NCBI RefSeq assembly: GCF_900111775.1
Contig: NZ_FOJJ01000039.1
Coordinates: 62,001-126,000, forward strand
Direction of reading: 5' to 3'
Length of the DNA stretch: 64,000 nt
Source: Desulfuromonas acetexigens
Lineage (GTDB): Bacteria > Desulfobacterota > Desulfuromonadia > Desulfuromonadales > Trichloromonadaceae
Shown in pieces: positions 37,813 through 46,802 of this stretch. The translations under genes and the position numbers were made by a program. Numbering within the stretch: position 1 is the first letter of the stretch; the number at the start of each line of letters is the position of its first letter. The notes beneath the pieces were generated by a model that was not told the origin of the DNA, did no database searches, and was given only the letters and a program-made list of their open reading frames with translations.

Positions 37813-39822
37813 ATGAAGGTCGGCTTTTGGGCTTCGATCCGAAAACATCTTGTGCTGATTGTGCTCATGGCGGTCTTGCCCGCGTTGGCCATCATTCTCT
37901 ATTGCGGCTTGGATCAGCGGCAACAGGCGATAGAATCGGCTGAGCGCGAAATCACGCTGCTGGCGCGGAATATCCGCGAAGCCCATATGGGCCAGCTCGA
38001 AGCCGTGCGGCAGACGCTGGCCACCCTGGCGCAAGTCCCCGCCGTGCAAAACCTCGATCCCCAGGCCAGCAGCGATTTTTTTCGTTTGGTGGCCGCGCGG
38101 GTGCCGGGGATCTTTAATCTCACGGCCTCCACGGTCGATGGCGAGGTCTTCGCCTCGGGCAGGACTTTTGCCGCGACCTCCCTGGCGGACCGCAAGCATT
38201 TCCGCGAAGCCCTGTCACATGAGGATTTCGCCGCCGGGGAATATCTGCTGACCCGGATCGGCGGCGAAACTCCCACGTTTCCCTATGCCTATCCGGTGCT
38301 CGACCCGGCCGGAGTTCCCCGGGCGGTTTTGACCCTGACGCTGAAGCTGGAGCATCTGGCGCGATTGTACGAAACGGTTCCGCTGCCGGAAGGCTCCTTC
38401 ATCGCCATTACCGATCATCGCGGAGTCCGGCTTTCCTATTATCCGGCGCGGGATGAAACCAACCCGGTCGGCCGGCCAATCGCCCCTGAGGCCTGGGCCC
38501 TTGCCGAGAAAAATCCCGAACAGGGCTTTGGCAGGGTCCGGGCTTCCGACGGACGAACCAGGCTGGTCGCCTACCAGGCGGTCCGACTCGCTCCCGGCGA
38601 GGCGCCCTATATGTACATGTGGGCCGGCGTTCCCGAAGACCACATCCTCGAAGGCGCCGATCGCATTCTCCTCCACAATCTGTTGCTCATGGCCGGTTCC
38701 ATTGTGGCCGCGCTGGTCTTTTCCTGGTGGCTGGGCAAGAAGACCATTGTCGAGCCGGTACGCATGCTGGTGGCGGTCACTGAGGATTTCGCCCAGGGGG
38801 ACTTTCAGGCGCGCGGCAACTTGCCCGATGCCGACGGCGAGTTGGGGATGCTCGCACGGTCCTTCGGCCGCATGGCGGAAAGCCTGGAAAAAAGCCGGGA
38901 ATCCCTGCGGTCGTCGGAAGAACGCTATCGAACTTTGTTCGAATGCAGCGCCGACGGTCTGCTGATCGCCGATATGACGACCCGGCGCTTCAAATACGCC
39001 AATCCCATGATCTGTTCGATGCTTGGCTATACGGAAGAAGAATTGCTCGGCATGGGGGTTGAGGATATTCATCCACAAATGGCGTTGGCGGAGGCGATCT
39101 CGGAGTTTGAAAAAATCGTGGGGAAAAATCTTTTGCATTCCCGAAATGTTCCCTGCCGCCGCAAGGATGGGTCGATTTTCTTTGCCGACATCAATGCCAC
39201 CATTCTCGATCTGGACGGAACCCCCTGTCGCCTGGGGATGTTCCGTGACGTCAGCGAGCGTAAGCTCGATGAAGAACGTCTTAGGCATCTGGCGATGCAC
39301 GATGAGTTGACCGGCCTGGCCAATCGCACCCTGTTGCAGGATCGTCTGGAGAATGCCATTCATTACGCCCAGCGCTCCGACAGGTTTGTGGGGGTGTTGA
39401 TGCTCGACCTCGACCGCTTCAAAGAGATCAATGACAGTTTCGGCCACGATTTCGGCGACAAGCTGCTGTGCGCGGTGGCGCAGCGGCTGGTGAATACCGT
39501 GCGCGAAGCGGATACGGTGGCGCGACTGGGCGGAGACGAATTCGTCATCCTGCTGGCGGAGCTGCCGGATGCGGAACGGGTGGCCAAGATCGCCGACAAG
39601 ATCCTGCGCCACCTGGCCGAGCCCCTGTGGATCGATGGTCGCGATATCCAGCTGACGGCCAGCCTCGGCGGCAGCCTTTATCCCCGGGACGGCTTTGATG
39701 GCGAAACCCTGATCCGTTACGCCGACATGGCTATGTACCAGGCCAAAAAAAGCGGCCGGAACCGTTTCGCTCTCTACGACGCCGCCATGGGTTTGAACGG
39801 GGAGGCTGGGGAAGAAGGCTGA
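37813..39822 (+). CDS. Diguanylate cyclase with Cache sensor, HAMP and PAS
   Basis: A 669-residue membrane protein predicted to make cyclic di-GMP. TM1 lies near 12-31. A periplasmic double-Cache region follows (about 40-280; ADRKHFREAL is typical), then TM2 near 288-310, HAMP to about 360 and PAS/PAC (GYTEEELLGMG...ERKLDEERLRHLAMHDELTGL). The catalytic GGDEF is intact (RLGGDEF near 572-578), with an RxxD inhibitory site (READ) five residues before it. No EAL domain is present. A strong hairpin follows. The signal sensed is unknown. Confidence 0.92.
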   Translation: MKVGFWASIRKHLVLIVLMAVLPALAIILYCGLDQRQQAIESAEREITLLARNIREAHMGQLEAVRQTLATLAQVPAVQNLDPQASSDFFRLVAARVPGIFNLTASTVDGEVFASGRTFAATSLADRKHFREALSHEDFAAGEYLLTRIGGETPTFPYAYPVLDPAGVPRAVLTLTLKLEHLARLYETVPLPEGSFIAITDHRGVRLSYYPARDETNPVGRPIAPEAWALAEKNPEQGFGRVRASDGRTRLVAYQAVRLAPGEAPYMYMWAGVPEDHILEGADRILLHNLLLMAGSIVAALVFSWWLGKKTIVEPVRMLVAVTEDFAQGDFQARGNLPDADGELGMLARSFGRMAESLEKSRESLRSSEERYRTLFECSADGLLIADMTTRRFKYANPMICSMLGYTEEELLGMGVEDIHPQMALAEAISEFEKIVGKNLLHSRNVPCRRKDGSIFFADINATILDLDGTPCRLGMFRDVSERKLDEERLRHLAMHDELTGLANRTLLQDRLENAIHYAQRSDRFVGVLMLDLDRFKEINDSFGHDFGDKLLCAVAQRLVNTVREADTVARLGGDEFVILLAELPDAERVAKIADKILRHLAEPLWIDGRDIQLTASLGGSLYPRDGFDGETLIRYADMAMYQAKKSGRNRFALYDAAMGLNGEAGEEG

Positions 39823-39862
39823 AATTTCAGCGTGTGGCATCGTTGTTTTATCAAAAAAAACA

Positions 39863-39894
39863 AAAGGGTCCGGACGTTTTCGTCCGGACCCTTT
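39863..39894. terminator. Bidirectional terminator
   Basis: A 14-bp stem AAAGGGTCCGGACG / CGTCCGGACCCTTT with a TTTT loop. On the minus strand it is followed by eight T. It separates the convergent GGDEF and efflux genes. Confidence 0.85.
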
Positions 39895-39918
39895 GTCATA
39901 AAAACTCGCTGGAACCTC

Positions 39919-40356
39919 TCAGGAATGGGGGCAGTCCAGCTCCCCGTCGGGGGAGGTCGGCGCGTGGTAGCGCAGGTGGATGACGGCGCCGGCCGGGGGA
40001 GTCAGGGGCAGGTGGGTGCGGAAGGGGAGTTCGAGCAGGCCCCGGCGTTTGGAGGAGAGCCCCGCGACCCGAATCTGTTCCTGGGCCAGCCGTGTGCCGT
40101 CGGGAGTGCAGATGACGAGATCCATATGTCCCGGCATGGGAAGCTCATGCAGGCGCTTGAGTCGGCCGCTGATCATCAAGCCCTCCCCTTGCCCGTAGGC
40201 CCGGGCCGTGCTGATCGAGACCGAGCCCCCGGGCAGGGCCAGGGTTGGATATTCCCGAACCGCGTCCGCCTTTGCCGACGAAAGGCCGCTTGGGGCGGTG
40301 CAGGCGGAAAGGGTCAAGGCGAGCAGGGGGATGAAGAGTTTCCGAAGTTTTTTCAT
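39919..40356 (-). CDS. Lipoprotein of the metal-efflux operon
   Basis: A 145-residue lipoprotein (LTLSAC lipobox). The mature domain is beta-rich with one short LPxPGHMDLVICTPDG strand (MDLVICTPDGTRLAQEQ) and ends in DCPHS. Its ATG overlaps the stop of the RND pump gene (ATGA) with AGGAG upstream, so it is the last gene of the operon. No family is recognised. An outer-membrane or periplasmic accessory role in efflux is inferred from context. Confidence 0.75.
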   Translation of the reverse strand: MKKLRKLFIPLLALTLSACTAPSGLSSAKADAVREYPTLALPGGSVSISTARAYGQGEGLMISGRLKRLHELPMPGHMDLVICTPDGTRLAQEQIRVAGLSSKRRGLLELPFRTHLPLTPPAGAVIHLRYHAPTSPDGELDCPHS

Positions 40357-43300
40357 TTGTCGATCTCCTGGGGTTGCGGTTCCGTCGTTTTTTGGCCGAA
40401 GGCCAGATAGAGGGCCGGCAGGACGAAGAGGGTGAGCAGGGTCGAGGTCAGCACGCCGCCGATGACGACCGTGGCCAGGGGGCGCTGGACTTCGGCGCCG
40501 ACCCCGACGGAGAGGGCCATGGGCAGAAAGCCGGCGGCGTCGGTGATGGCCGTGGCCAAGACCGGCAAGAGGCGCTGGCGCCCGGCTTCGATGACCGCGT
40601 CAACCAGACCGAGGCCTTCGCCGAGGGCGTTACGGATGGCGGCGACCAGCACCTGGCCGTTGAGGACGGCGATCCCCGACAGGGCGATGAAGCCGACCGC
40701 CGCACTCACCGAGAAGGGAATCCCGCGCAGCCACAGGGCCGCCACCCCGCCGATGGCGGCAAAGGGGATGCCGGTGTAGATAATGAGCACGTCGCGCAAG
40801 CGCTTGAGGCTGAAGTAGAGCAAGAAGAAGATCAGCGCCAAAGTCAGCGGCACCACCAGCATCAGCCGCTGCTGCGAGCGCTCCAGGTTCTCGAACTGCC
40901 CCCCCCATTCGATGAGGTAGCCTTCCGGCAAGGGGAGGTCGGCGGCGAGGCGCTCTTTCGCCTCGGCGACGAAAGAGGCGATGTCCCGGTCGCGGACGTT
41001 GGCCTGAACCTTGATCAGGCGTTTGCCCCATTCGCGGTTGATGGTCGAAGGGCTCTCCCCCACGCTTATCTCGGCCATGCTCCCCAGGGGGAGCACGGCG
41101 CCGTCGCGCGTGGGGATGAGGGTGTCGCGCAGGGTCGCCACGTCGGTCCGCTGGGCGTCGGGGAGGCGTACCACCAGCGGGAAGGAGCGCTCCCCTTCGA
41201 AAATCTCCCCGACTTTGGGGGAGCCGACCGCCGCCACCACATCAAGCACGTCCCTGGCCGGAACGCCGAAACGCGCCAGCCGTTCCTGATCGACCTGAAT
41301 GCGCAGGGTCGGTTGGCCGGTGATCTGCTCCGTCGAGACGTCGGCCGCCCCGGGAATCGCCAGCAGCAGGTGTTCGACCCGATCCCCCAACTCCACCAGC
41401 TTAGCGAAATCCTCGCCGTAGATCTTGATGCCGACATCGGCGCGAATCCCCGAGAGCATTTCGTTGACCCGCAGTTCGATGGGCTGGGTCAGCACCGTGC
41501 GGATACCGGGGAGACCGTGCATGGATTCTTCCACCAGGGCGGAAAGTTCCATCTGGCTTTTCGCTTGCCGCCACTGGTCGCGGGGATGGAGGGCCATGAA
41601 GATGTCGGTGAGTTCCGTCCCCATCGGGTCGGTGGCGACCTCGGCGCTGCCGATGCGGCTCCAGACGTACTTGATCTCGTCGGGAAAGCGCTCCAGCAGC
41701 AGTTTTTCCAGGCGGCTGTTGTAGGCCACCGACTCGTCGATGGAGACCCCGGCCAGACGCACCACGCTCGCCACCAGCGAACCCTCGCTCATGCGCGGCA
41801 GAAATTCGCCGCCAAGTCGGAAGCTGAGGCCGACGGTGCCGGCCAGCAGCACCGCCACCAGGGCGAGCAACATCAGGCGGTGGCGCAGCGCCGGCTGCAA
41901 CAGACGCAGGTAGAGGTTTTTCAGGGCGCGATTGAGGGGCGACTCCTGGGTCTTGGCGGTTTTCGGCAGAAAGCGCCAGGAGAGGATCGGGTTGAGGAAG
42001 ATCGCCACCAGCAGGGCGCCGACCATGGCGAAGATGAAGGTCCAGGCCATCGGCTTGAACATCTTCCCCTCGACCCCCTGCAGGGTGAGGACGGGGATGA
42101 AGACAAGGATGATGATGCCCATGCCGAAGACGATGGGGCGCACCACCTCCTTGCTCGACGCGGCGATGGAGGCCAGGCGTTCGGCGCCGGTCAGGGGTCG
42201 CCCCAGTTCCAGGTGGCGTTGGGTGAGGCGGCGCAGGTTGGCCTCGGTCATGACCACCGAACCGTCGACGAGGATGCCGAAGTCGATCGCCCCGAGGGAG
42301 AGGAGGCTGGCGGCGATCGCCATTTCGTGCATGCCGAGGACGGCGAAGAGGACCGCCATGGGGATGGCGGCGGCGACGATCAGCCCGGCCCGCAGGTTGC
42401 CGAGAAGCAGGAAGAGGACGGCGATGACCAGCAGCGCCCCGGCGATGAGGTTGTGTTTGACCGTATCGATGACCTGTTCGATCAATTCGGTGCGATCGTA
42501 GACCGGCTCGAGGATGACGTCCGCCGGCAGCGCTGGGCGCACCGCCTCCAGACGCTCCTTGAGGGCGGTGGTCACCACTCGGCTGTTTTCCCCCATGAGC
42601 ATGAAGCCGAGGCCCATCACCACCTCGCCCTGGCCCTGGGCGGAGACGGCGCCGCGCCGCAGTTCGTGGCCGATGCGCACCTCGGCGACATCGCCAATGC
42701 GTACCGGCGTCCCCTGGTAGGCGGCGATGACGATATTGCCGATTTCTCCCGGGGTCGAGACCCGGCCGAGGCCGTGGACGAGCAGGGTCTGACCGCCGAA
42801 GGTGACCTGACCGCCGCCGACGTTGGCGTTGTTTTCCCGCAGGGCGGTGAAGATGTCGTCAAAGGTCAGGCCGTACTTGATCAGGGACTCGGGGGCGACG
42901 ATGACGTGGTACTGCCGCTCCAGCCCTCCCCAGGAGTTGACCTCGGCGACCCCGGCGGCCTTGCGCAGCTCGGGCTTGACCACCCAGTCGTGCAGTACCC
43001 GCAGCTCGTCGAGGGTGCGGTTGGGGTCATCGGAACGCAGCACGTAGTGGAAGACCTCGCCGAGGCCGGTGGAGATCGGTCCCAACTCCGGCCGGGCGAT
43101 CCCCTCGGGGAGTTCGACGCTCGCCAGCCGCTCCATGATCAGCTGGCGCGAATCGTAGATCGGCATGGCGTCGGAAAAGGTCGCCACCACCTGGGAGAGG
43201 CCGAATTTGGAGATGGAGCGCACGCTCTCCAGCCCCGGCAGGCCGGAGACGGCCAGTTCCACCGGCAAGGTCAGCTGTTTTTCGATCTCCTCGGGGCCGA

Positions 43301-43466
43301 GGTTGGGGGCGATGGTGTTGATCTGCACCTGCACCGGGGTGGTGTCGGGAAAGGCGTCGATGGGTAGCCGGGAGAGCGCCCAGCCCCCCGTCGCCAGGGC
43401 CACGGCGAAGAGCAGCACCGTGAGCAGGCGGTTGTTCAGGGATAGGTCGATCAGACGTTCAAGCAT
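40353..43466 (-). CDS. Heavy-metal RND efflux pump (CzcA/CusA family)
   Basis: A 1037-residue proton-driven inner-membrane transporter. It has the expected 12 helices and two large periplasmic loops. The TM4 proton-relay motif reads DFGILVDGSVVMTEANLRRL (about 392-411; D...D...E), which assigns it to the HME group. The N-terminus reads MLERLIDLSLNNRLLTVLLF. It is flanked by the membrane-fusion gene (12 bp upstream) and the lipoprotein (4-bp overlap). Cation specificity (Co/Zn/Cd versus Cu/Ag) cannot be settled without the metal-site residues in a structural alignment. Confidence 0.93.
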   Translation of the reverse strand: MLERLIDLSLNNRLLTVLLFAVALATGGWALSRLPIDAFPDTTPVQVQINTIAPNLGPEEIEKQLTLPVELAVSGLPGLESVRSISKFGLSQVVATFSDAMPIYDSRQLIMERLASVELPEGIARPELGPISTGLGEVFHYVLRSDDPNRTLDELRVLHDWVVKPELRKAAGVAEVNSWGGLERQYHVIVAPESLIKYGLTFDDIFTALRENNANVGGGQVTFGGQTLLVHGLGRVSTPGEIGNIVIAAYQGTPVRIGDVAEVRIGHELRRGAVSAQGQGEVVMGLGFMLMGENSRVVTTALKERLEAVRPALPADVILEPVYDRTELIEQVIDTVKHNLIAGALLVIAVLFLLLGNLRAGLIVAAAIPMAVLFAVLGMHEMAIAASLLSLGAIDFGILVDGSVVMTEANLRRLTQRHLELGRPLTGAERLASIAASSKEVVRPIVFGMGIIILVFIPVLTLQGVEGKMFKPMAWTFIFAMVGALLVAIFLNPILSWRFLPKTAKTQESPLNRALKNLYLRLLQPALRHRLMLLALVAVLLAGTVGLSFRLGGEFLPRMSEGSLVASVVRLAGVSIDESVAYNSRLEKLLLERFPDEIKYVWSRIGSAEVATDPMGTELTDIFMALHPRDQWRQAKSQMELSALVEESMHGLPGIRTVLTQPIELRVNEMLSGIRADVGIKIYGEDFAKLVELGDRVEHLLLAIPGAADVSTEQITGQPTLRIQVDQERLARFGVPARDVLDVVAAVGSPKVGEIFEGERSFPLVVRLPDAQRTDVATLRDTLIPTRDGAVLPLGSMAEISVGESPSTINREWGKRLIKVQANVRDRDIASFVAEAKERLAADLPLPEGYLIEWGGQFENLERSQQRLMLVVPLTLALIFFLLYFSLKRLRDVLIIYTGIPFAAIGGVAALWLRGIPFSVSAAVGFIALSGIAVLNGQVLVAAIRNALGEGLGLVDAVIEAGRQRLLPVLATAITDAAGFLPMALSVGVGAEVQRPLATVVIGGVLTSTLLTLFVLPALYLAFGQKTTEPQPQEIDK

Positions 43467-43478
43467 CGAAAATATCTC

Positions 43479-44900
43479 CTAATGGTCCGCACAAGAAGCG
43501 CCAAGCCGCGACTTGAGCAGCTCCGACTTGAGGGCAAAGCCCTGGCCGCTCACTACCTTCTCATGGGCGGCAAGTCCCGAAGCGATGGCGACCCGGCCGT
43601 TTTCGGCCCGTCCGGCTTCGACCCGGCGCAGCTCAAAAAGATCCGGTTCCAAGGCGACAAAGAGGTAGCTCGCGCCGTCGATGACCTGCAGGGCGTCGGC
43701 CGGTACGGTCAGGGCGGTGTCGGCAGCACCGTCGGTGAAACGGGCGTCGCCGAAGAGGCCGCTTTTCAGCAGGCCGTCGGCGTTGTCGATTTCCGCCAGG
43801 GCCTTGAGCATGCGGGTTTTTTCGTCGAGGGCCGGATCGACCCAGAAGATCTGTGCGGGAAAGCTCCGCCCGGGCAGGCCGGAGAAGCTGACGGCGAGGG
43901 TCTTGCCGGGAGTCAGATCGAGCAGCAGCTGTTCCGGGGCGGAAAGTTCCAGCCACAGGCTGCGCAGATCGGCGACGGTGAAGAGGGGTGTGCCGGGGGC
44001 GACCGTTTCGCCGACGACGGCGCCGCGCTCCACCACCGTGCCGGCGAAGGGGGCGCGCACCGGCAGGGTCGCGCCGCCGCTGCCGAGGCCGTAATCGGCC
44101 AGCTGCCGGCGGGCCTGGGCGACGGCGCTGCGCGCCTGCTCCCGCTCCGCCTCGGCCTGTTGCAATTCCTGGCGGGAGCTGATCCCCCGGGCGAAGAGGT
44201 CCGCTTCCCGCTCGACGGTGCTGTCGGCCAGCGCCGCGCGGCTTTCGGCGGTCTGTAAGGCGGCGCGCAGTCCGGCGATTTCCGGGGCGGCGATTTCCGC
44301 CAGGGATTGCCCGGCCTTGACCTGTTGCCCCAGTTCGCCGGAGACGCTCTTCACCACCCCGGCCAGGGGCGCCGAGAGGCGGGCGAGACGGTCGCGGTTG
44401 AAGAGTACCCGGCCGTGCAGGGGGGCGCCGGCTTCGTTGATCGCCGTCGGTCGTTCGCTGCGGAGGCCGATGCGTTCGGCGGCATCGGCGGTCGCCAGGC
44501 GCACCTTCAGCCCCTGCCCCGGGCGCAGGCCCTCCAGCAGTTGCGGCTGACAAAGGGCGTCCTCGGCTTCAGGAATACCGTGTTCCGGGCAGTCGCCTTC
44601 CGGAACTTCGGAGCTTTTGGCATGGTCGTGTCCGGCATGGTCATCGGCCTCGGTATGTTCGTCGGCCTCTTCTTTTTCGCCATGCTCGGCGGCAAGGGCT
44701 TTGAAGCCCGCGGTCCTGGGTCCGTGGTCGTGGCCGGCACAGGCATCTTCCGTGCCCTGTTCCTCCTCGTGACGATCATGGCTTGCGGCCGTGGTTTCCG
44801 CTTTGGCGCCGCCGTCGGCGGGATAGAAGGCGAAACCCAAAAAGAGGAGGCCGAGGATCAGGAACGGCAGGATGAAGCGGCTGAATTTATGGGTAATCAT
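43479..44900 (-). CDS. Membrane fusion protein of the metal-efflux pump (CzcB/CusB type)
   Basis: A 473-residue periplasmic adaptor with an N-terminal signal anchor. A striking His/Asp/Glu-rich segment covers about residues 40-98 (HDRHEEEQ, AGHDHGP, DDHAGHDHAKSSE) and is likely a metal-binding arm. The lipoyl/barrel/hairpin core follows (GVVKSVSGELGQQVKAGQSL, PVRAPFAGTVVERGAVVGETV). The start overlaps the TolC-like gene stop by 4 bp. The histidine arm suggests the pump loads metal from the periplasm. Confidence 0.92.
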   Translation of the reverse strand: MITHKFSRFILPFLILGLLFLGFAFYPADGGAKAETTAASHDRHEEEQGTEDACAGHDHGPRTAGFKALAAEHGEKEEADEHTEADDHAGHDHAKSSEVPEGDCPEHGIPEAEDALCQPQLLEGLRPGQGLKVRLATADAAERIGLRSERPTAINEAGAPLHGRVLFNRDRLARLSAPLAGVVKSVSGELGQQVKAGQSLAEIAAPEIAGLRAALQTAESRAALADSTVEREADLFARGISSRQELQQAEAEREQARSAVAQARRQLADYGLGSGGATLPVRAPFAGTVVERGAVVGETVAPGTPLFTVADLRSLWLELSAPEQLLLDLTPGKTLAVSFSGLPGRSFPAQIFWVDPALDEKTRMLKALAEIDNADGLLKSGLFGDARFTDGAADTALTVPADALQVIDGASYLFVALEPDLFELRRVEAGRAENGRVAIASGLAAHEKVVSGQGFALKSELLKSRLGASCADH

Positions 44901-46195
44901 GACGGATCGTTCTCCTTGGCGGTCGCGGCGGCGAGGGGACGGCCGAGCAGCCGTTCGATTTCGATGCGTGCCTGTCGGTCGTCGATCAGGGCGGCGAGAC
45001 GGCGCTGGCGCAGGTCGATGAGGGTCCGTTGGGCGTCGAGGACGTCGAAGAGGGGGAATTTGCCTGCCCGATAGCCGTATTCGGCGGCGGCGAAGGCGGC
45101 TTCGGCGGTCGGCAAGAGCTGGTCGTCGAGAATCGCCGCGCGCTTTCGGGCGTTCTCGAGCTGTTGCCAGGCTCGGGCCAGTGCGGCCCGCGCGGCTTGC
45201 AAGCTGCTTTCCGCTTCGGCCTGGGCCTGATTGCGGCGGTGTCCGGCGGCGGCGATCTTCCCCTGGTTGCGGTCGAAGAGGGGCAGGGGCAGGGAGAAAC
45301 CGGCGATCAGGGCGCCGTCGTTGTCCTCATTGAAATAGCGCCCGCCGAGACTGAGGTCGAGATCGGGTGTGCCCAGGGCTTGCTCCAGGGCCAGTTCCCG
45401 CCGCCGCTCCTCGATCAGCAGCTGTTTCTGCCGCTGCCCGGGACTCTCGGTCAACTCGGCTGCTAGATCCTCCAGGAGGGGTGGAGCGGGCAGGGGGGAA
45501 AGTTCGCCGGCAACGACGCAGGCGTCTGCATCCACTCCCAGCAGCCCGGCGAGTTCCAGCCGCGCGGCAGCCAGTTCCCCTTCTTCCCGGCTGATTTCCA
45601 GTTCCAGTTCGATGACCGCCAGGCGCGCTCGGTGGATTTCCGTGGCCGGCGCCTGTCCGGCCGCGACCCGGTCTTCCACGGCAGCCAGGGAGCGGCGGGC
45701 GAGATCGACCTGGCTTTGGGTCAAAAGCAGCCGTTTTTGCGCGGCCAGGACCGCGAGAAAACGGTCGGCGGTGCGCGCCGTCAGATCCGATCGGGCGATC
45801 TCTTGCTCGGCTCGACTTCGTTCCAGGGCGATTTCGGCGCTTTGTCGACGGCGTTCGCGCTTACCCCCCAGTTCGATCGGTTGGGTCAGCAGCAGGGTCG
45901 TTTCGATCCCGTCGGCGCCGGAAAATTCGCCGCTGCCGGCGAAGTTCTCCAGTTCCAGATCGAGGGTTGGATTGGGGCGCAGGGCCGCTTGCCCCAGCTC
46001 CGCTTCGCGGGCGAGGATCTCCTCTTGCGCGGCGCTCAGTTCGGGATGGCGGGCCTCGGCCAGGGCCAGGGCCAGGGCGCGGTCAAGGGTCAGAGGGGCG
46101 CCGGCGGTCGCGGCGGAAAAATCTTCGGCCAAGGCCGGACTGTACAGGGCGAAGGCGAGAATCGCCCCGAGGCAGGTGCGCAGGGTGCGTGACAT
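44897..46195 (-). CDS. TolC-like outer membrane channel of the metal-efflux pump (CzcC type)
   Basis: A 432-residue outer-membrane factor with a signal peptide (ending SPALAE). Two repeated OEP coiled-coil/beta segments follow (LTLDRALALALAEARHPEL at the start and GYRAGKFPLFDVLDAQRTL near the end). The start at 46195 is preferred over 46258 because GGAG is 9 nt upstream and the signal peptide starts there. It overlaps the adaptor gene start (ATGA). It is the second gene of the operon after a small exported protein. Confidence 0.92.
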   Translation of the reverse strand: MSRTLRTCLGAILAFALYSPALAEDFSAATAGAPLTLDRALALALAEARHPELSAAQEEILAREAELGQAALRPNPTLDLELENFAGSGEFSGADGIETTLLLTQPIELGGKRERRRQSAEIALERSRAEQEIARSDLTARTADRFLAVLAAQKRLLLTQSQVDLARRSLAAVEDRVAAGQAPATEIHRARLAVIELELEISREEGELAAARLELAGLLGVDADACVVAGELSPLPAPPLLEDLAAELTESPGQRQKQLLIEERRRELALEQALGTPDLDLSLGGRYFNEDNDGALIAGFSLPLPLFDRNQGKIAAAGHRRNQAQAEAESSLQAARAALARAWQQLENARKRAAILDDQLLPTAEAAFAAAEYGYRAGKFPLFDVLDAQRTLIDLRQRRLAALIDDRQARIEIERLLGRPLAAATAKENDPS

Positions 46196-46276
46196 GAATA
46201 CAACTCCGGTGGCAGGAAATGACGACGACTCCGCGCAGGGCGGAGCCACGGCTTCCACAGGGTTCCGGAGTTTGGG

Positions 46277-46717
46277 CTAGGTCAGCAGGACGACGGTTTT
46301 GAGAGCCGCGAGGGCGGTGGTCTGAGGCGGAGGCTGGGTCAGCTCCGGGGGGTGAAGGGGTTGCGGCGCGCGCTCGGCCAGGTTCCGCAGGGTCGGCGGA
46401 AGGACCAGAGGCAGGGGCGTGCAGTCGGGGGGGAGGAGCTTGAGGTCGCGGACATTTTTGGCCTGCCCGGCGAGCAGGGAGACATCCCGGCAGTCTTTCT
46501 CCAGGGGGGCGGCATGCCAGCCCGGCTCGGGCAAAGAGGGCTGGTCCTCGGGGGCATCGCAGGAAACCTGACAGTTCCCGGCCGGATTCACTTCCACATG
46601 GCTGTGCCCCGCTTCGTCGACGCACCAGACGAAGGCGCGCGCCAGGCCATTGCCGCAGAGCAGGTAGCCCAGCAGAATGATGGCGGCGAGACAGCGATGG
46701 AAGGGAATGCGGATCAA
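46277..46717 (-). CDS. Exported cysteine-containing protein, first gene of the efflux operon
   Basis: A 146-residue exported protein with a signal peptide ending near LARA, then WCVDEAGHSHVEVNPAG and several cysteines (CQVSC, DCRDV, DCTPL). It ends in ALKTVVLLT after a Pro-rich tail. It uses a TTG start with GAGG 8 nt upstream. It precedes the channel gene by 81 bp on the same strand and lies 30-60 bp downstream of a strong promoter. It may be a periplasmic metal-binding or sensing component. No family is recognised with certainty. Confidence 0.75.
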   Translation of the reverse strand: MIRIPFHRCLAAIILLGYLLCGNGLARAFVWCVDEAGHSHVEVNPAGNCQVSCDAPEDQPSLPEPGWHAAPLEKDCRDVSLLAGQAKNVRDLKLLPPDCTPLPLVLPPTLRNLAERAPQPLHPPELTQPPPQTTALAALKTVVLLT

Positions 46718-46747
46718 ATCCTGTTCCTCATGAAAAGACTAAACTTA

Positions 46748-46777
46748 TTTATAGCGGAAAAGTCGCGCTACGGTCAA
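46748..46777 (-). promoter_or_regulatory. Sigma-70 promoter of the metal-efflux operon
   Basis: On the minus strand, TTGACC (46772-46777), an 18-nt spacer and TATAAA (46748-46753), immediately upstream of the five-gene operon. Confidence 0.75.
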
Positions 46778-46802
46778 GGACTACCGCGCCGGGGAATCTA
46801 CA

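Noticed and set aside
40374-43367. A 997-codon reading frame opposite the RND pump gene
   Set aside because: It is an antisense shadow of GC-rich coding DNA. It has no ribosome site, is full of Gly/His/Asp/Gln runs and shows no known domain, while the opposite strand encodes a complete RND transporter.
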